Source: Vesta saturnalis
Lineage: Eukaryota; Arthropoda; Insecta; Coleoptera; Lampyridae
Reading direction: 5' to 3'
DNA: 64,000 nucleotides
Assembly (NCBI GenBank): GCA_036346205.1
Contig: JARFJB010001166.1
Span: 12,994,501 to 13,058,500, forward strand
The position numbers and the translations under genes were made by a program. The notes beneath the pieces were generated by a model. The model was given only the letters and a program-made list of their open reading frames with translations, was not told the DNA's origin and did not search any database. The first letter of the stretch is position 1. Each line of letters starts with the position of its first letter. This document shows, in pieces, positions 11,227 to 28,966 of the stretch.

Positions 11227-12264
11227 ATGGCTTTATTTACTAATACTGAAAAGTTTGATATGTTGAGTTGTTACATCTTGTCTCATAAAAACAGTTTAGA
11301 AGCTGAACGGATGTACTTAAGGCTGTATCCTGAAAGAAGGCAGCCCAGTGCTCGTACGTACAGAAATTTGGTAATTAATTTAAAAGAATATGGTTCATTT
11401 TCAAAACCTACTAGAAATCCGAAATTACAGAATGAAGATGCAGAACTAAATGTATTACAATCAGTTATTGAAAATCCTTCAACATCTGTTAGAGAAATTG
11501 AACATAACACTGGGATTTCGAAAACTACATCACAAAGAATTTAAAACGTCACAGGTATCATCCGTATAAGTACACCATTCTGCAGGGACTTAGAGATGGA
11601 GATCAGGGGAGAAGATTACAATTTTGCCAATGGTATGTTAATCAATGTGAGAATAACGATAATTTTCCAGCTACGATTTTGTGGTCTGACGAAAGCAGAA
11701 TTACAAATAATGGCCTTGTCAATCGACACAATGTTCACTTTTGGGACCGTGAAAATCCCACGTTGTTAAGGAAAGTCGGCATCAAGTGAGATTTGGTTTT
11801 AACGTCTGGTGTGGCATTTTAGGCGCTAAACTTATTGGGCTCATATCTTTAACGAAATATTAACTAGTGAAAGGTATTTGAATTTACTACAAACTGATTT
11901 AGAAAATAAACTTGATGATTTACCACTGATTGAGAAACTTAATATCTGCTTCCAAAAAGATGGCGCCCCACCCCACAATTCAAACGTCATCAGCGAATAT
12001 CTTAATAATCGGTTTCCAAATTCATGGATTGGTAATCGAGGGCCGATTTTATGGCCACCCAGATCTCCAGACTTAACGCCCTTGGACTTTTTCCTTTGGG
12101 GCTACGTAAAAAACATTGGAGAATGCCGAAGATCTTCGTGAAGCTGTTCTTGCAGCATTTGGTAGCATTAAACGCCAAAAACTATGCAGAGCTATTACGA
12201 CGACACTACGCAGGGCACAATTATGTTTAGAACGGAATGGTCAATTGTTTGAACATCTTTTATA
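11227..12264 (+). pseudogene. mariner-like (DD41D) transposase, broken
   Basis: Cut-and-paste DNA transposase. The start ATG at 11,227 opens an N-terminal helix-turn-helix domain of about 105 residues (SLEAERMYLRLYPERRQPSA, then ENPSTSVREIEHNTGIS). The catalytic region holds ILWSDESR (first Asp, about 11,680), FQKDGAPPHN (second Asp, about 11,955) and RSPDLTPLDFFLWGYVK (third Asp, about 12,060-12,110). I count 41 residues between the second and third Asp. Stops near 11,544 and 11,790-11,850, and a frameshift near 12,115, break the frame. The C-terminal NGQLFEHLL ends at about 12,264. All three catalytic residues survive, so the damage is limited to frame breaks. Confidence 0.85.
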
Positions 12265-12337
12265 ATTGGATAATAATTATCTCCAATACTATTACCTGCT
12301 TAACTCTTGTTGTTGTCTATTATTTGTCGTTTTCTCA

Positions 12338-12810
12338 TGTTTGACGGCCTACTTATTGTTAGGGTCTTTAATAAAATACATTTTTTTTTAATTTTCTTTG
12401 TTGTTTTTAAAAATAGATAGTACATGTGCTATATCATTGTAAAGAGGATAAAAAACACGATGAATTATTTCAAAGCCGACTTGTCGTTCCATAAGAAAAA
12501 TTTAATTTAGGGGTTGAAACTAAAAATAGAAAGTGCAAAAATCCAAATTGATATTTAAATTCTGCATAAAAATATCTTAAGAAAGTGCAAATAAAATTTT
12601 TATGTCTAATATAACAAAAGATATTACAAGAAAAAGAAATTTGACATTTTCTTTTCTTGCCATAAGTCTTAAAATACATGGAAATTTGGAAATTGGAGTG
12701 TCCTATAATTTCACTAATCCTTAGGAGTAATTCATCTAATTTAACCAAATCTGCATCTTTTATAATAAGCGAGATCCCCATGCTGGAAATGTTATCTGGG
12801 ACACGTTGTA
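12338..12810 (-). repeat. Right terminal inverted repeat (about 473 bp)
   Basis: Reverse-complement partner of 10,683-11,162. The inner edge is TTGACGGCCTACTTATTGTT (left counterpart ends GCAGGCCGTG), and the outer edge is GTTATCTGGGACACGTTGTA followed by TA. Confidence 0.85.
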
Positions 12811-12812
12811 TA

Positions 12813-12871
12813 TATACACGTTGCGTCCTCGCTCGCATCGCTGGATATGATTCCTTTTTTTAACAGTTGTA
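12813..12871. repeat. Distal end of repeat X, copy 1
   Basis: ACGTTGCGTCCTCGCTCGC and the following TTTTAACAGTTGTAAT are also found at 26,886-26,940, right after the (TA)n tract of copy 2. This shows that the mariner-type element interrupts repeat X rather than bounding it. Confidence 0.75.
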
Positions 12872-12995
12872 ATAGATGATAGTAATAAATGCTACAAACC
12901 AATAAAGATCAATAAAGAGTTAAAAAAAGGAATTATAACAAAACACATAACTCTACCCGTTCATTTATACATTGTTTATTCATTCTCTCTGTTAC

Positions 12996-15900
12996 AGGTA
13001 GCAATAAAACGTTTCAATGTGAATGTCTGAAGAAATTTTCAAGAAAAGACTCTCTACTGCGACATCAAAACACTGTGTGTTGGATAAGTATTCTAACTAC
13101 CCCTCCGTCAGCGATGCCGCAGACTGTACCGCAAAACCGTACCGCAACCAAGTACTTCCAATGCGAACAGAACGGAACATAGTCATGTTGCTGAGCGCCT
13201 TGCACAACCTGGACCATCAAGGTTAAACAACTTAAAGAATAATTCGCAACACAGGCATGCTGGCGATTCCTTTGCAGAACCAGGACCATCGAGTTTGAAC
13301 AACTCACGGAAGCGTAAGTCAAACCAAAGCAGCGAACCAGTACAAAAGAAACGTAGCAAAAGTGTTAAAATTGTGCACTGCACTGATTGTTCGATTAATG
13401 TATACTTATCAAGGACACCTTAGAAGCAATAGGCACAAATCAAATGTGTGTCTACTCGTTGATACTGGGGTTGAAGTGATTCGCAATGCTTTTAAACAAC
13501 GCGTTGTTTCGTATAGACTATCGCCATGATATACCTATACGGATGTGCAGACGTTTATGGGTTACGTTAAAGTGAATGTTTTGAAACTAATACAAATTCA
13601 GTTGCAGAAATGTTGAGTTGTTTGGGTTGTACTTTCTGAACAGTAGAGAAAGTACTGAATTAAAGTCCTTTCAAACGAAATATGATATATTGAATGTTGG
13701 GATGGGGTTGGAAGAGTATTTTCAGAGTGTAGTGGAAATCTTGGATGCTAAGCAATCAGAATTTCAGCATAAAGATTCTGGTAGGTGTGAGTTATGAGTA
13801 GTAGGGTAGTACATTATTAATATATGTTGTTTTGTAGGGTGGTCGCTGGTGAATTTCGTATATTCAGAGGTAAACATGTTGAAATGTTCTCACACTACGG
13901 GCTAATCCTATATGAATGTCACTCCTGAACTTTCGCATAAACATGCCGTAGTGATAATTGCTGCTTTGCGTGGGCTGTTGTATCAGCATTAGTGGCTCCG
14001 ACGGGGTTGCCACAACGGACGACTTCTTACCCTGATTTCAGGACGTTATTCAACTAGAATGGTGTAGAATTTCCTGTTAAGCTAACATCTTAACGTTTGA
14101 GTCCAACAATAATATCTCCATCAATACTTATGGGCTGGAGGATACGTATCGTGATGGTCGGCGTATTCCTAAGGTGGTTGGTCCTCTCTACTATACCAGA
14201 GTTAAACAACCTATTCATGTTAATTTATTTCTATTAGTCAGTAACCGAACGGATAATAAGCATTATGTATGAATAAAAAATTTCTCTCATTTACTTAGCA
14301 ACCAAATAAGCCGACGTAATGAAGCAAAATATTTTTGTGATTCATGTACTCACTACTTTAGAACGTACGAGCAATTAACTCGACACGTGACTCATGATTG
14401 TAATTTCGTATCCACTAAATTACCCGGCGTAATGCAAAGAAAAGACAAAACCGGGGAGTTCTATGCGGAAAATATACCTGCGCTTCGGAACTATTAAAAA
14501 CAGATGTTTCCATCATTCGTAATATATGCAGATTTTGAAGCTCTATTAGTACCGGTAAAACGGCTGAACACGATCCCAAACAACCGTTCATGAAAAAACG
14601 TGTAAACATGAACCATACTCATTCAGTTATTATATATAAGTGCGTGTAAACGATGCTTGGTCCAAATTAAAACTTTATAGGGGTTAATGCCGCGAGGTAT
14701 CTATTACACGACTCGAGAGTGATGTGAAACGGATATATAATGCTCATTTGAAAACTGTTGTTCCAATGTTACCACTAACTGATGAACAAAGTCGTTGTTG
14801 TTATATACGCGACAAGCTTTTTACGGACGATCTTACAAATTCCAAAGTACAAGATCACTGCCATGTCACTGGTATATATCGTGGTGCGGCACATTCAAAT
14901 TGCAATTTAAACTATCAATTACCTACATTTATACCAGTTTTTCCATCATCTCAGTGGTTATGATGTCCAACTGTTCATCAAACAGTTAGCGAGTGAAACT
15001 GAAGAAATTACCGTACTCCGGTTAATAGTGAAAAGTATATAACGTTCGGTAAGCATATTTATGTAGATGAATTCATTAACGGTCGCTGCCTTAGGAAAAT
15101 ACATAAATTTGCGATTCGTCGATAGTTGTAGGTTCATGGCCATCCTTAGATACTCTATCTTATAATTTATCAGATGATCAATGTAGACAAGGAAATATTT
15201 TTGGTGATAATGACTTTAACTAGTTAGAAAAGGTAACTTCCCTACGCATACGTAGACAATTTTAATAAATTAGACGATGTCACTGTACTTCCTATGACAA
15301 ACTCTACGATAAAATGCGTGTGGGATCACTTCAAGTGCAATACACTCGGGGATTATGCTGACATATATTTAAAATCGGACGTGGTGCTGTTGGCTGACGT
15401 GTTCGAAAACTTTAGGCGACTACGTATAGACATGTATGGATTAGATCCAGCGCACAATATGTTACAATACCTGGATTTGCGTGGAATGCCATGTTAAAAT
15501 GTACTCAAGTAGAGTTATGTACCACTTTTTTAAAAAAGGAATTCGTGGTGGAGTGAGTACTTGTGTTAAGCGAAGAAGTATTCCTAACAACGAGTTTGTC
15601 CCAAATTATAGCCCTAATCGTCCAAAAAGTCTTTTTACAGTATTTAGATGCCACGAATTTATACGGAAGGAGTATGCAGCAACACTTACCTCATGATGGG
15701 TTTATGTGGTTAACAAAACCATACATAAACCTTAATACAACTCTTCGAAATCAACCCAAGAACAAATTCGAAAAGGATTTCTTTAAAAGCATGAACAATG
15801 GCGTATTTGGTAAAACAATGTAGAATGTCGACAAAGAAGAGTAATAATGTTATTAACACATTGGGAAAATAACGGACGTCGCTTGGGTTTGCTTATCAAA

Positions 15901-16060
15901 CACCACTCCATTACTCTTAGATCCACCAAGTTTCTGGACTGGTTCAAAATTGAATTGGGGTGACAGACCGACACTAACATACTTCGATTTACTTTTATTT
16001 AAAAAATACTGCACTTGAATTCATAATACTCACAATATTCGCCTTTTCTACTGCTTGACG
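12996..16060 (+). pseudogene. Protein-primed-type family B DNA polymerase, copy A (many breaks, C-terminal end missing)
   Basis: It resembles the Polinton/virus-type DNA polymerases common in insect genomes. Order: CxC-type zinc finger (CECLKKFSRKDSLLRH, 13,019-13,080); a Pro/Ser-rich linker; a probable small intron near 13,780-13,845; the conserved HAVV/CCFAWAVVSAL segment (about 13,940-13,990); a second finger (CDSC...H...HDC, about 14,340-14,400); exonuclease motif I, YADFEALL (about 14,527); an endonuclease VII/HNH-like DHCHVTGIYRGAAH (about 14,853); HLSGYDVQ (about 14,950); YLKSDVVLLADVFENF (about 15,367); polymerase motif A, DATNLYG (about 15,648); motif B, MNNGVFGKTM (about 15,790). 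The motif C region (DTD) is absent; similarity ends near 16,000. Numerous stops and indels, more than in copy B. Confidence 0.85.
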
Positions 16061-16089
16061 TAATATGTTTTCCATTACATACAATACTG

Positions 16090-16520
16090 GTTTCACATGT
16101 ACTCCCTCTGCATTTATATCCTACTTTCCTCACTATTTTTACCGTCAAGGTTACCTGCTTCACCTTGATCGCCACACTGCACGTTGCTTCAGCAATCTTA
16201 CTGTTTCAAGGCCTTCATTCACGGCGTTTCTGCAAGTTTGGCGGGATCTCACCAATCACTTCAAGGATATCTCCTTGACCTTTCCATTTTCAAGGTCCAC
16301 TCAATCACAATGTACTCCTCTTCTCACGTTTACAACTATTCCAAGGATATCATTTTCAAGGTTCACACACCCCCAATGTTGTCACAACCTCAAGGTTCTC
16401 ACATTTACAATGTCATCCCCCTCTCAGGTTTACCACGTTACCAAGGTTACACAATACCGATATCAATCATGTCATTCTTCAAGGTTAACTATTCATATCT
16501 TTTTGCAAGGTCAGGTCTTT
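16090..16520 (+). repeat. CAAGG motif array upstream of the cysteine-rich gene, unit A
   Basis: About ten CAAGG motifs, mostly TCAAGGTT/C or CCAAGGTT, are spaced irregularly 15-60 bases apart in a C-rich plus strand (for example near 16,146, 16,289, 16,356, 16,390, 16,440, 16,478), plus two in reverse. The same array is present in unit B at 32,725-33,170. The core resembles the monomeric nuclear-receptor site TCAAGGTCA. It could equally be an iteron-like element of the virus-like unit. Confidence 0.65.
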
Positions 16521-16577
16521 CTTTAAAAGTAGGGGTAACTACACTTATAGTAGAGTGTTATTTCCAACAGTGTCAGT

Positions 16578-17050
16578 ATGTCTGCTAGCCCAGTACAAAA
16601 CATTATCACTTTTTAATCTGAGTGTGCGGCGAGCATGTGAATTAATTCCCAACTGGGTGCAATTTGAAAAAAAGAGGCTACTGCCTTCTACCACATTAGA
16701 AGCGCTAAAAAATACGTATGAAGATGTGCAGTGGAATAGTTAAACGAATTCGCTACTTCCCCCATCATGCCTTCATAGGTAATTTGGGATATTATTCAAC
16801 GACATTTGCCCTTCATACTCGTTATCATCTTGTTGGCCATATACATTTATGCTATGACTGCTACAAAGCATTGCAACCAAGTGAATACCGAGTTATTGAC
16901 CACCGTACACATATGGATAGATGGGTCGCAATTTACCACATGTCACACCAAGAATACTGGTGCTCATCGTGTACAGCGCCCCTTACAATGCTGCACGAGG
17001 TATATGAAGATGATTCATGCATCCTCTGCGGTGAAGTGTATTATAATAAA
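16578..17050 (+). pseudogene. Cysteine-rich protein of unit A (frameshifted)
   Basis: The reading frame starts at ATG 16,578. It carries a 29-base deletion near 16,600 relative to copy B, which shifts the frame, and another deletion near 16,738. The body (RRACELI, then three CxxC pairs: CYDC, CSSC, CILC near 16,857-17,030) suggests a zinc-binding protein of roughly 190 residues. I do not recognise the family with confidence. A small regulatory protein like those of insect ssDNA viruses (NS3-type) is one possibility by size, cysteine pattern and company. It lies between two oppositely oriented CAAGG arrays and next to a BIR frame. Confidence 0.55.
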
Positions 17051-17073
17051 TTATTTTCTGTTAGTATCTTACT

Positions 17074-17454
17074 GTGTTCTACGGTGAGCAGATGTATAAC
17101 GTGACACCAACATTTTATTATCCTCAGTATTACAATTGTTTCGGTAAACGTTTACTTACGTATCGAACATGGTCTGGAGTTCACTCACCTTCCTCGCTTG
17201 CAGCAGCAGGGTTCATTTCCATATCTTCAGACCATACAGTTAGAAGCTTCATGTGTGGAGTTCGAATAAACCAATGGCAACCATCTAACACTCCGCTACA
17301 GGAACATCTCCGATGGGCACCACATTGCACGTACGCTCAATTACTTGCATCACGTCCACGCAGGTATAATGATACAGAAGTGGAAAGACCCTTTTGCACT
17401 TGTACTAAATTAAAATGTTTTATTCCCAGAGAAAATCATATCTCTGAGCAATAA
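17074..17454 (+). pseudogene. BIR (IAP-type) domain protein, unit A
   Basis: A baculoviral-IAP-repeat domain is visible: RLLTYRTWSGVHSPSS-type start at about 17,150, LAAAGFISISSD, then FMCGVRINQW, then EHLRWAPHC. The zinc pattern C-x16-H-x6-C is kept, but the first cysteine of the CxxC pair is Ser in both copies (SFMC). BIR proteins bind and block caspases or act in ubiquitin pathways; many insect DNA viruses carry them. No RING finger follows; the frame ends at 17,454 after a short Cys-rich tail. The true start is unclear and it may be the frame-shifted continuation of the upstream cysteine-rich frame. Loss of a zinc ligand argues for decay. Confidence 0.75.
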
Positions 17455-17559
17455 ACTGATTACATTTGTATATACAACGAATAAATATATTAACCTATCA
17501 ATATCTTTTTTTTAATTTGGTTCTAAGTGTGGTATCAGAGAAGTGTAAAAAATTACATA

Positions 17560-17790
17560 AGCAAGCCTTGAAAAAGTGAGATGGCTATCTGAATAGGTAG
17601 GGTGCGCAAATAAACTTGAGAATGTGTTGAGTGTTAGTGGCCTACGCATGTTGCTTCACATTGGAGTTGTGGTACTCTTAGAAATGTGCGACCTTGGGAA
17701 AGTTGTGTACCAACATGGTATACTTCTTTCGCGACCTTGAAATTGTGGTAACCTTTGAAATGTGGGACCTTGAATTGTGTGTTCAAAAGT
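17560..17790 (+). repeat. CCTTG motif array downstream of the BIR frame, unit A
   Basis: Four to five CCTTG motifs (GCCTTGAAAAAG near 17,563, GACCTTGGG near 17,690, GACCTTGAAATTG near 17,732, GACCTTGAATTG near 17,762), inverted relative to the upstream array. The unit B counterpart (34,255-34,480) has seven. Confidence 0.6.
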
Positions 17791-17841
17791 CTCCAATCTA
17801 CCTACTATCACTTCCGTGACGGTTCAGAAAACTTATTCTTG

Positions 17842-17893
<52 letters not shown>
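17842..17893. repeat. (TA)n microsatellite
   Basis: About 26 TA units. In unit B a GT/GC-rich microsatellite occupies the corresponding place at 34,536-34,632. Confidence 0.95.
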
Positions 17894-18032
17894 CGAAGCC
17901 GACATGCAGTTAACATGGTCTAGTTTAAAACGCATTTAATATTACATTCTACTGCTGTAATTAATTAGAACAGGTGTATATGTTATTTCATTTTTTTGGA
18001 AAGTATGCATTGTAACCACAAAACGTAGCTTA

Positions 18033-18225
18033 GAAGATATGAGATTTTGTAGATTGGGTCAACCAGAGAAGTCTGTGCTGGCTGCACATGCTTTAAATTA
18101 TTTAAATCGTGACAGTCAATTTGTAAATATGGAAATATTGTTAAGACAAACTCATTATTATGTTCGTTTACAACGTGAAGCTATTGAGATATATAAACAT
18201 GCAGTTAACTTCAATAGGTAATAAG
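18033..18225 (+). pseudogene. Penelope-like element C-terminal fragment (GIY-YIG domain end)
   Basis: The 60-residue frame at 18,039-18,221 (LGQPEKSVLAAHALNY, then THYYVRLQREAIEIYKH) matches the end of the GIY-YIG endonuclease domain of Penelope-like retroelements: conserved AxHA, the catalytic-region RExIEI, and NFNR. The upstream RT and the GIY-YIG start are missing. The same fragment occurs at the same place in unit B, so it was present before the unit was duplicated. Confidence 0.8.
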
Positions 18226-19390
18226 AAGAACTCCGTTTAAGTAGGCTTTGGCATCTTATAATTAAAAAAGGCGCAATGTTACGTCTTAATTTTAGCGTTT
18301 AGCATGTCTAGGATTTTTGCTGTTTCGTCTTTGACCTCAAAGTAACTGCTTTACCAATTAAATATGTTGTTACCACAGCTTTACAATATTTTAATATGTA
18401 GTTAAAATCATATTAAACGTATACATTGTTTTCGCTATACAATACAGTTACAGTTTTAACCAAATTTTCCGCAAACTGATAAATATTTAATTGGATTAAG
18501 TTTTATTTTGAATTTTTTATCAATTTCTTAAAGTTTTTTCCAACTTCGGCTTTGAAATTATTAAATTTTTAAATTAGTTTTTATTAAAATTATCTAGGGT
18601 TTAAGGTTTCGATTTGTATTTCCAGCTTTGTTTTAATTTAATAATTATTTTGATTAAAATTAAAAAAATTAATTTATGGGTTTTAAATTTTAATTTTAAA
18701 ATTATTTTGGGTTTAAACTGCCTCAAAGATGACAAACCAGAACACTCTCTACGACGAAAGCTAACAATGAAATTTGCCAGCCAAAAACACATTTAACAAA
18801 ATTTAATCGAGTTATGATGTAAGTGTAAAGTTGTGAAAAACTTCAATTTTAAATGATAGAAGCATTCACAAATCCAAACATTACATCAAATAAAATAATC
18901 CAGTTAAATCTAACAAAGAGATATCTTTATCAATAATTGGAAGTGTTATTAACAATGAAAAGCACAATGCAGAACGTTCTTTGTAATTTTAATTTTAATT
19001 TAATTTCAACTACTTATGTTAAATTATAGTGCTGTGGTAATTTAACATATAATTGGTAAAGCATTTGCTTCAAGGTCTAGGAAAAACACAGCAAAAACCT
19101 AGACATACCAAAAGTTGAAAACAAATTAAAATCAAGGCGTATCATTATGCTCTTTTTAATTATAAGATGCCAAAACCGATTTAAACGGAGATTTTCTTCT
19201 TGTCTATTAAAATTATTCGGGTGTTTATATATTTCAATAGCTTCACGTTGCAAACGAACATAATAATGGTTTGTCTTGACAATATTTCCATATTGTCAAA
19301 TTGAATGTCATGATTTAGATTATTCAGGGCATGGTCAGCCACAGCAGATCTCTGGTTGACCCAATCTACAAAATCTCATATGTTCTTTGC
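18033..19390. repeat. Tail-to-tail inverted Penelope fragments (imperfect palindrome)
   Basis: The plus-strand tail (18,033 to about 18,640) and a minus-strand tail (about 18,720 to 19,390) are inverted copies of the same GIY-YIG end plus 3' non-coding region. For example, TTGGCATCTTATAATTAAAAA at 18,250 is matched in reverse near 19,160, and GATGACAAACCAGAACACTC near 18,727 is the reverse complement of 3' sequence seen forward at about 35,587-35,607 in unit B. Confidence 0.75.
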
Positions 19391-19789
19391 GTCTTGTATC
19401 AAAGCTACGTTTTGTGGTCCCGATATATACTTTTCCACATGAACAAGATAACTTATACACTACGGAAGATGATAAAGGGTTTGACACATCTTTAGGTGAT
19501 CTTAAATGTTCTTTAATTTTTCTTGTAGGTTTAAAATAGTCCTAATGCCATATTTGATTAGGATTTTTTTAATTCTATTTGTAACATTAGCTATAAAAGG
19601 AAGAAAAGCAGTACCAACATTAAGAACTGGTTTTTCTTTAAAGTTACGCCTAGAAGGTGTAATAACATTATTGATATCTGTAAGTGAATATCCATTATCT
19701 TGTAAGGATTTTCTTAAATATTTATATTCATCATTCAAAAATTCAGGGTCACAAATTCGTTTTGCTCGATCTAATTCTAATGAGTTGTA

Positions 19790-19790
<1 letters not shown>
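19190..19790 (-). pseudogene. Penelope-like element reverse-strand C-terminal region
   Basis: Reading on the minus strand from about 19,790: ELDRAKRIC, LNDEYKYLRKSLQDNGYSL (frame 19,738-19,502), FLPFIANVTNRIKKILIKYG, then in other frames KEHLRSPKD, YKLSCSCGKVYIG (the GIY-YIG start) and QREAIEIYKH near 19,225. This is the RT thumb/linker plus the endonuclease domain. The RT palm is absent; upstream lies repeat X. Frame breaks around 19,340-19,500 make it non-functional. Confidence 0.78.
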
Positions 19791-26851
<7,061 letters not shown>

Positions 26852-26887
<36 letters not shown>

Positions 26888-26940
26888 GTTGCGTCCTCGC
26901 TCGCATCGCTGGATATGATTCCTTTTAACAGTTGTAATAC
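26852..26940. repeat. (TA)n tract and distal end of repeat X, copy 2
   Basis: About 34 bp of TA followed by ACGTTGCGTCCTCGCTCGC and TTTTAACAGTTGTAAT, the same as 12,813-12,871. This closes the repeat after the 4.85-kb insertion. Confidence 0.8.
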
Positions 26941-27231
26941 ATTGTAAGCCCCTTTCTGGATGAGCAGGATTCTTTGAAGGATAGCTTACTAATTACCACT
27001 ATGTGGATTTTGTGTTAACCTCGACTAGTCAGGGAATTTAGGGGTGGATTTCCTTTTAGACTCATATAACCATTAAACAATGCCGTACCCAGGTTTAATA
27101 CATATATTTAAACAAACTCTTAATTTTATAATAATAAATAAAAGTAATCAATAAAAAAGTATTCTGGTAAAATAAAATTAAAATTCTTAAATAAACAATA
27201 CTGCAAAGAAATAAATTAAAAATTCGTTTCT

Positions 27232-27348
27232 TTAGCGCCTGGTCTGTGGCAGCCCACTGTACACCAACGTGATCCTGGCTTCCTTGACGCTGTAGGTGGT
27301 AAATTCCTCGTTTTGTACTTTCGGCACAGGGGTCGCCAGTGAGTCCAT
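27232..27348 (-). CDS. Short unrecognised open frame, possible exon
   Basis: A 38-residue frame begins with MDSLATPVPKVQNEEFTTYS on the minus strand and stops at TAA. It is much more GC-rich and more protein-like than its surroundings, and TTTACAG, a possible splice acceptor, lies just upstream of the ATG (about 27,371). It could be a surviving start of a retroelement gene or a small host exon. I do not recognise it. Confidence 0.25.
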   Translation of the reverse strand: MDSLATPVPKVQNEEFTTYSVKEARITLVYSGLPQTRR

Positions 27349-28294
27349 GTCGGTTGGTAAAATCTCTGTAAATCAACCGCGTTATAATATAGTATTTAAA
27401 ACAACTAAATTAATGGTGGATTTTGTTTATTTCTAAACAAGTTATAAAGTGTTCAGGTGAAAATTATACAAGGGTGTGTGTACAATTTCAAGGAGGATTA
27501 CTGTGTTTTTGCCAGGTAAGTTTATTCTGATTTATTATATTTTGTGTTTAAGAAAATGTTTTTGAAGTGAGGTTAAAGCGTAATTCAAATTTCTATCAGG
27601 GACTGGCTCTCTATTACTTATACTTCTTAAGTAACGTTTTGCAATACGGAACAGGTTAAAGAAATAACAGGACCTACACGGGGTTTTGGTATTTACACGA
27701 TTTGTGTTAATACAAATTCGTGTTAGGCAACGGTTGTGTGTTATGTGTTTAATTTTTGGGGTTTGTACACACGGTCTAAGAGAAATACTAATTCTAATTA
27801 ACTATAAATACTATATACAATTTAATAGGTACAAGGGGTTATTCAATGTTTTGGAATTCGCAATTTACGGTTTGAAATGTTTATGTGAGGCAGGAATATT
27901 TTCAACCATGTGTTGTTGAAAATGTGATAAGAGTTCATTCACTACTTTACAAGGTAACGCGACCTTCGCTTTATTAGTATAAAGAGGATGATTCTTTACA
28001 CTAATCAAATGTGAATACGTATTTGCGAAATTGGGTTTTTCCCTTTTTATTTTCTTTAAGAATATTTATCTTAAAGTTTTAATTGTTAAAGCAGAATAAA
28101 TTGCTTTATTCTAATTAATGTAATGGATTTCTTATTGTGAAATAGAAATTCTTTTACTTTGAAGTAAAACGTAAAATTTACTTTTAGTTGTATCAATGTA
28201 ATATTTTACACAATTCAGGTTGGTTTTCGGTAACAATTTGGATTTGATATTCAGGTGTATTTTGTGATATACAGGGGAGTAAATTATAAGTGTT

Positions 28295-28690
28295 GATAGC
28301 CAAGCAGGAGCTCTAGCTAAATCAATAAATTCTAGAGATTCTATTTATTCAAAGTTGTAACGGACGCTTGAATATATAGAATTATATACAGGGGTTCAGG
28401 ATATATTGGTTGTTCGTTTATAATTTCGTTAATAGCCAAGCCAATGGGCTCAATAGTCTAAATTAACGAATCTTAGAGATCCTATTTATTCAAAGTTATA
28501 ACGGACACTGTGAATATATAGAACTATTATACAGGGGGATTCAGGATGGGATTTGTTTATGATATCGTTAATAGCCAAGCCAGCGGGCTCAATAGTCTAA
28601 ATTAACGAATCTTAGAGATCCTATTTATTCAAAGTTATAACGGACACTGTGAATATATAGAACTTTATACAGGGGGTTCAGGATGGAATT
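28295..28690 (+). repeat. Tandem repeat, three units of about 137 bp
   Basis: Units begin at TAGCCAAGC near 28,297, 28,433 and 28,572. Each holds CTATTTATTCAAAGTT, AACGGAC and ATACAGGGG...TTCAGGAT. Units two and three are nearly identical; the first is more diverged. Confidence 0.9.
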
Positions 28691-28966
28691 GGTAATTGGT
28701 CGTTTCTGAGGTTATAGCGCGTGTTGTGGGGAACCAGACGTTGCTTAAAAGCCTCATTTACTAGAAGAAACCCTGTAATAATCCGGGTGATCGCCGGTGT
28801 TAACCAGTCAATCTACCTAAGATCAGTACAATACGCAAAACGTCTTTGACGTCAATTACTTTCTTAAGGATGGTTTGTTTAATAGGAATTTCTAGGTATT
28901 ACAACTATTTTCATAAAAATCGGTTATACTTCGGAGTATTTGAATTCTATTTAAATTTAATTGAAA

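Larger units (their letters stand above)
10681..12812 (+). mobile_element. mariner-superfamily transposon with very long TIRs (DD41D spacing)
   Basis: The element is bounded by TA and inverted ends TACAACGTGTCCCAGATAAC (left, 10,683) and its reverse complement (right, ending 12,810). The inverted repeats extend about 475 bp inward, to about 11,162 and from about 12,338. One transposase gene lies between them. The element sits in a (TA)n tract of repeat X, which continues at 12,813. Long TIRs and the catalytic spacing suggest the rosa-like DD41D group, but family membership is inferred from spacing only. Confidence 0.85.
12872..18230 (+). mobile_element. Virus-like unit A (PolB, cysteine-rich protein, BIR domain)
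   Basis: This block is repeated at 29,417-35,640 in the same orientation, starting in both at TAATAAATGCTACAAACC. Order: family B DNA polymerase, CAAGG array, cysteine-rich gene, BIR frame, CCTTG array, microsatellite, Penelope GIY-YIG tail. The left flanks of the two copies differ, so each unit was placed separately or the boundary is a true element end. No terminal repeats of the whole unit and no capsid, ATPase, integrase or helicase gene were seen, so it is incomplete or non-autonomous. Confidence 0.7.

Noticed and set aside
16065..16588. Frames of 134-153 residues across the CAAGG array
   Set aside because: Low-complexity translation of the motif array. The unit B counterparts break at different points and no domain is visible.
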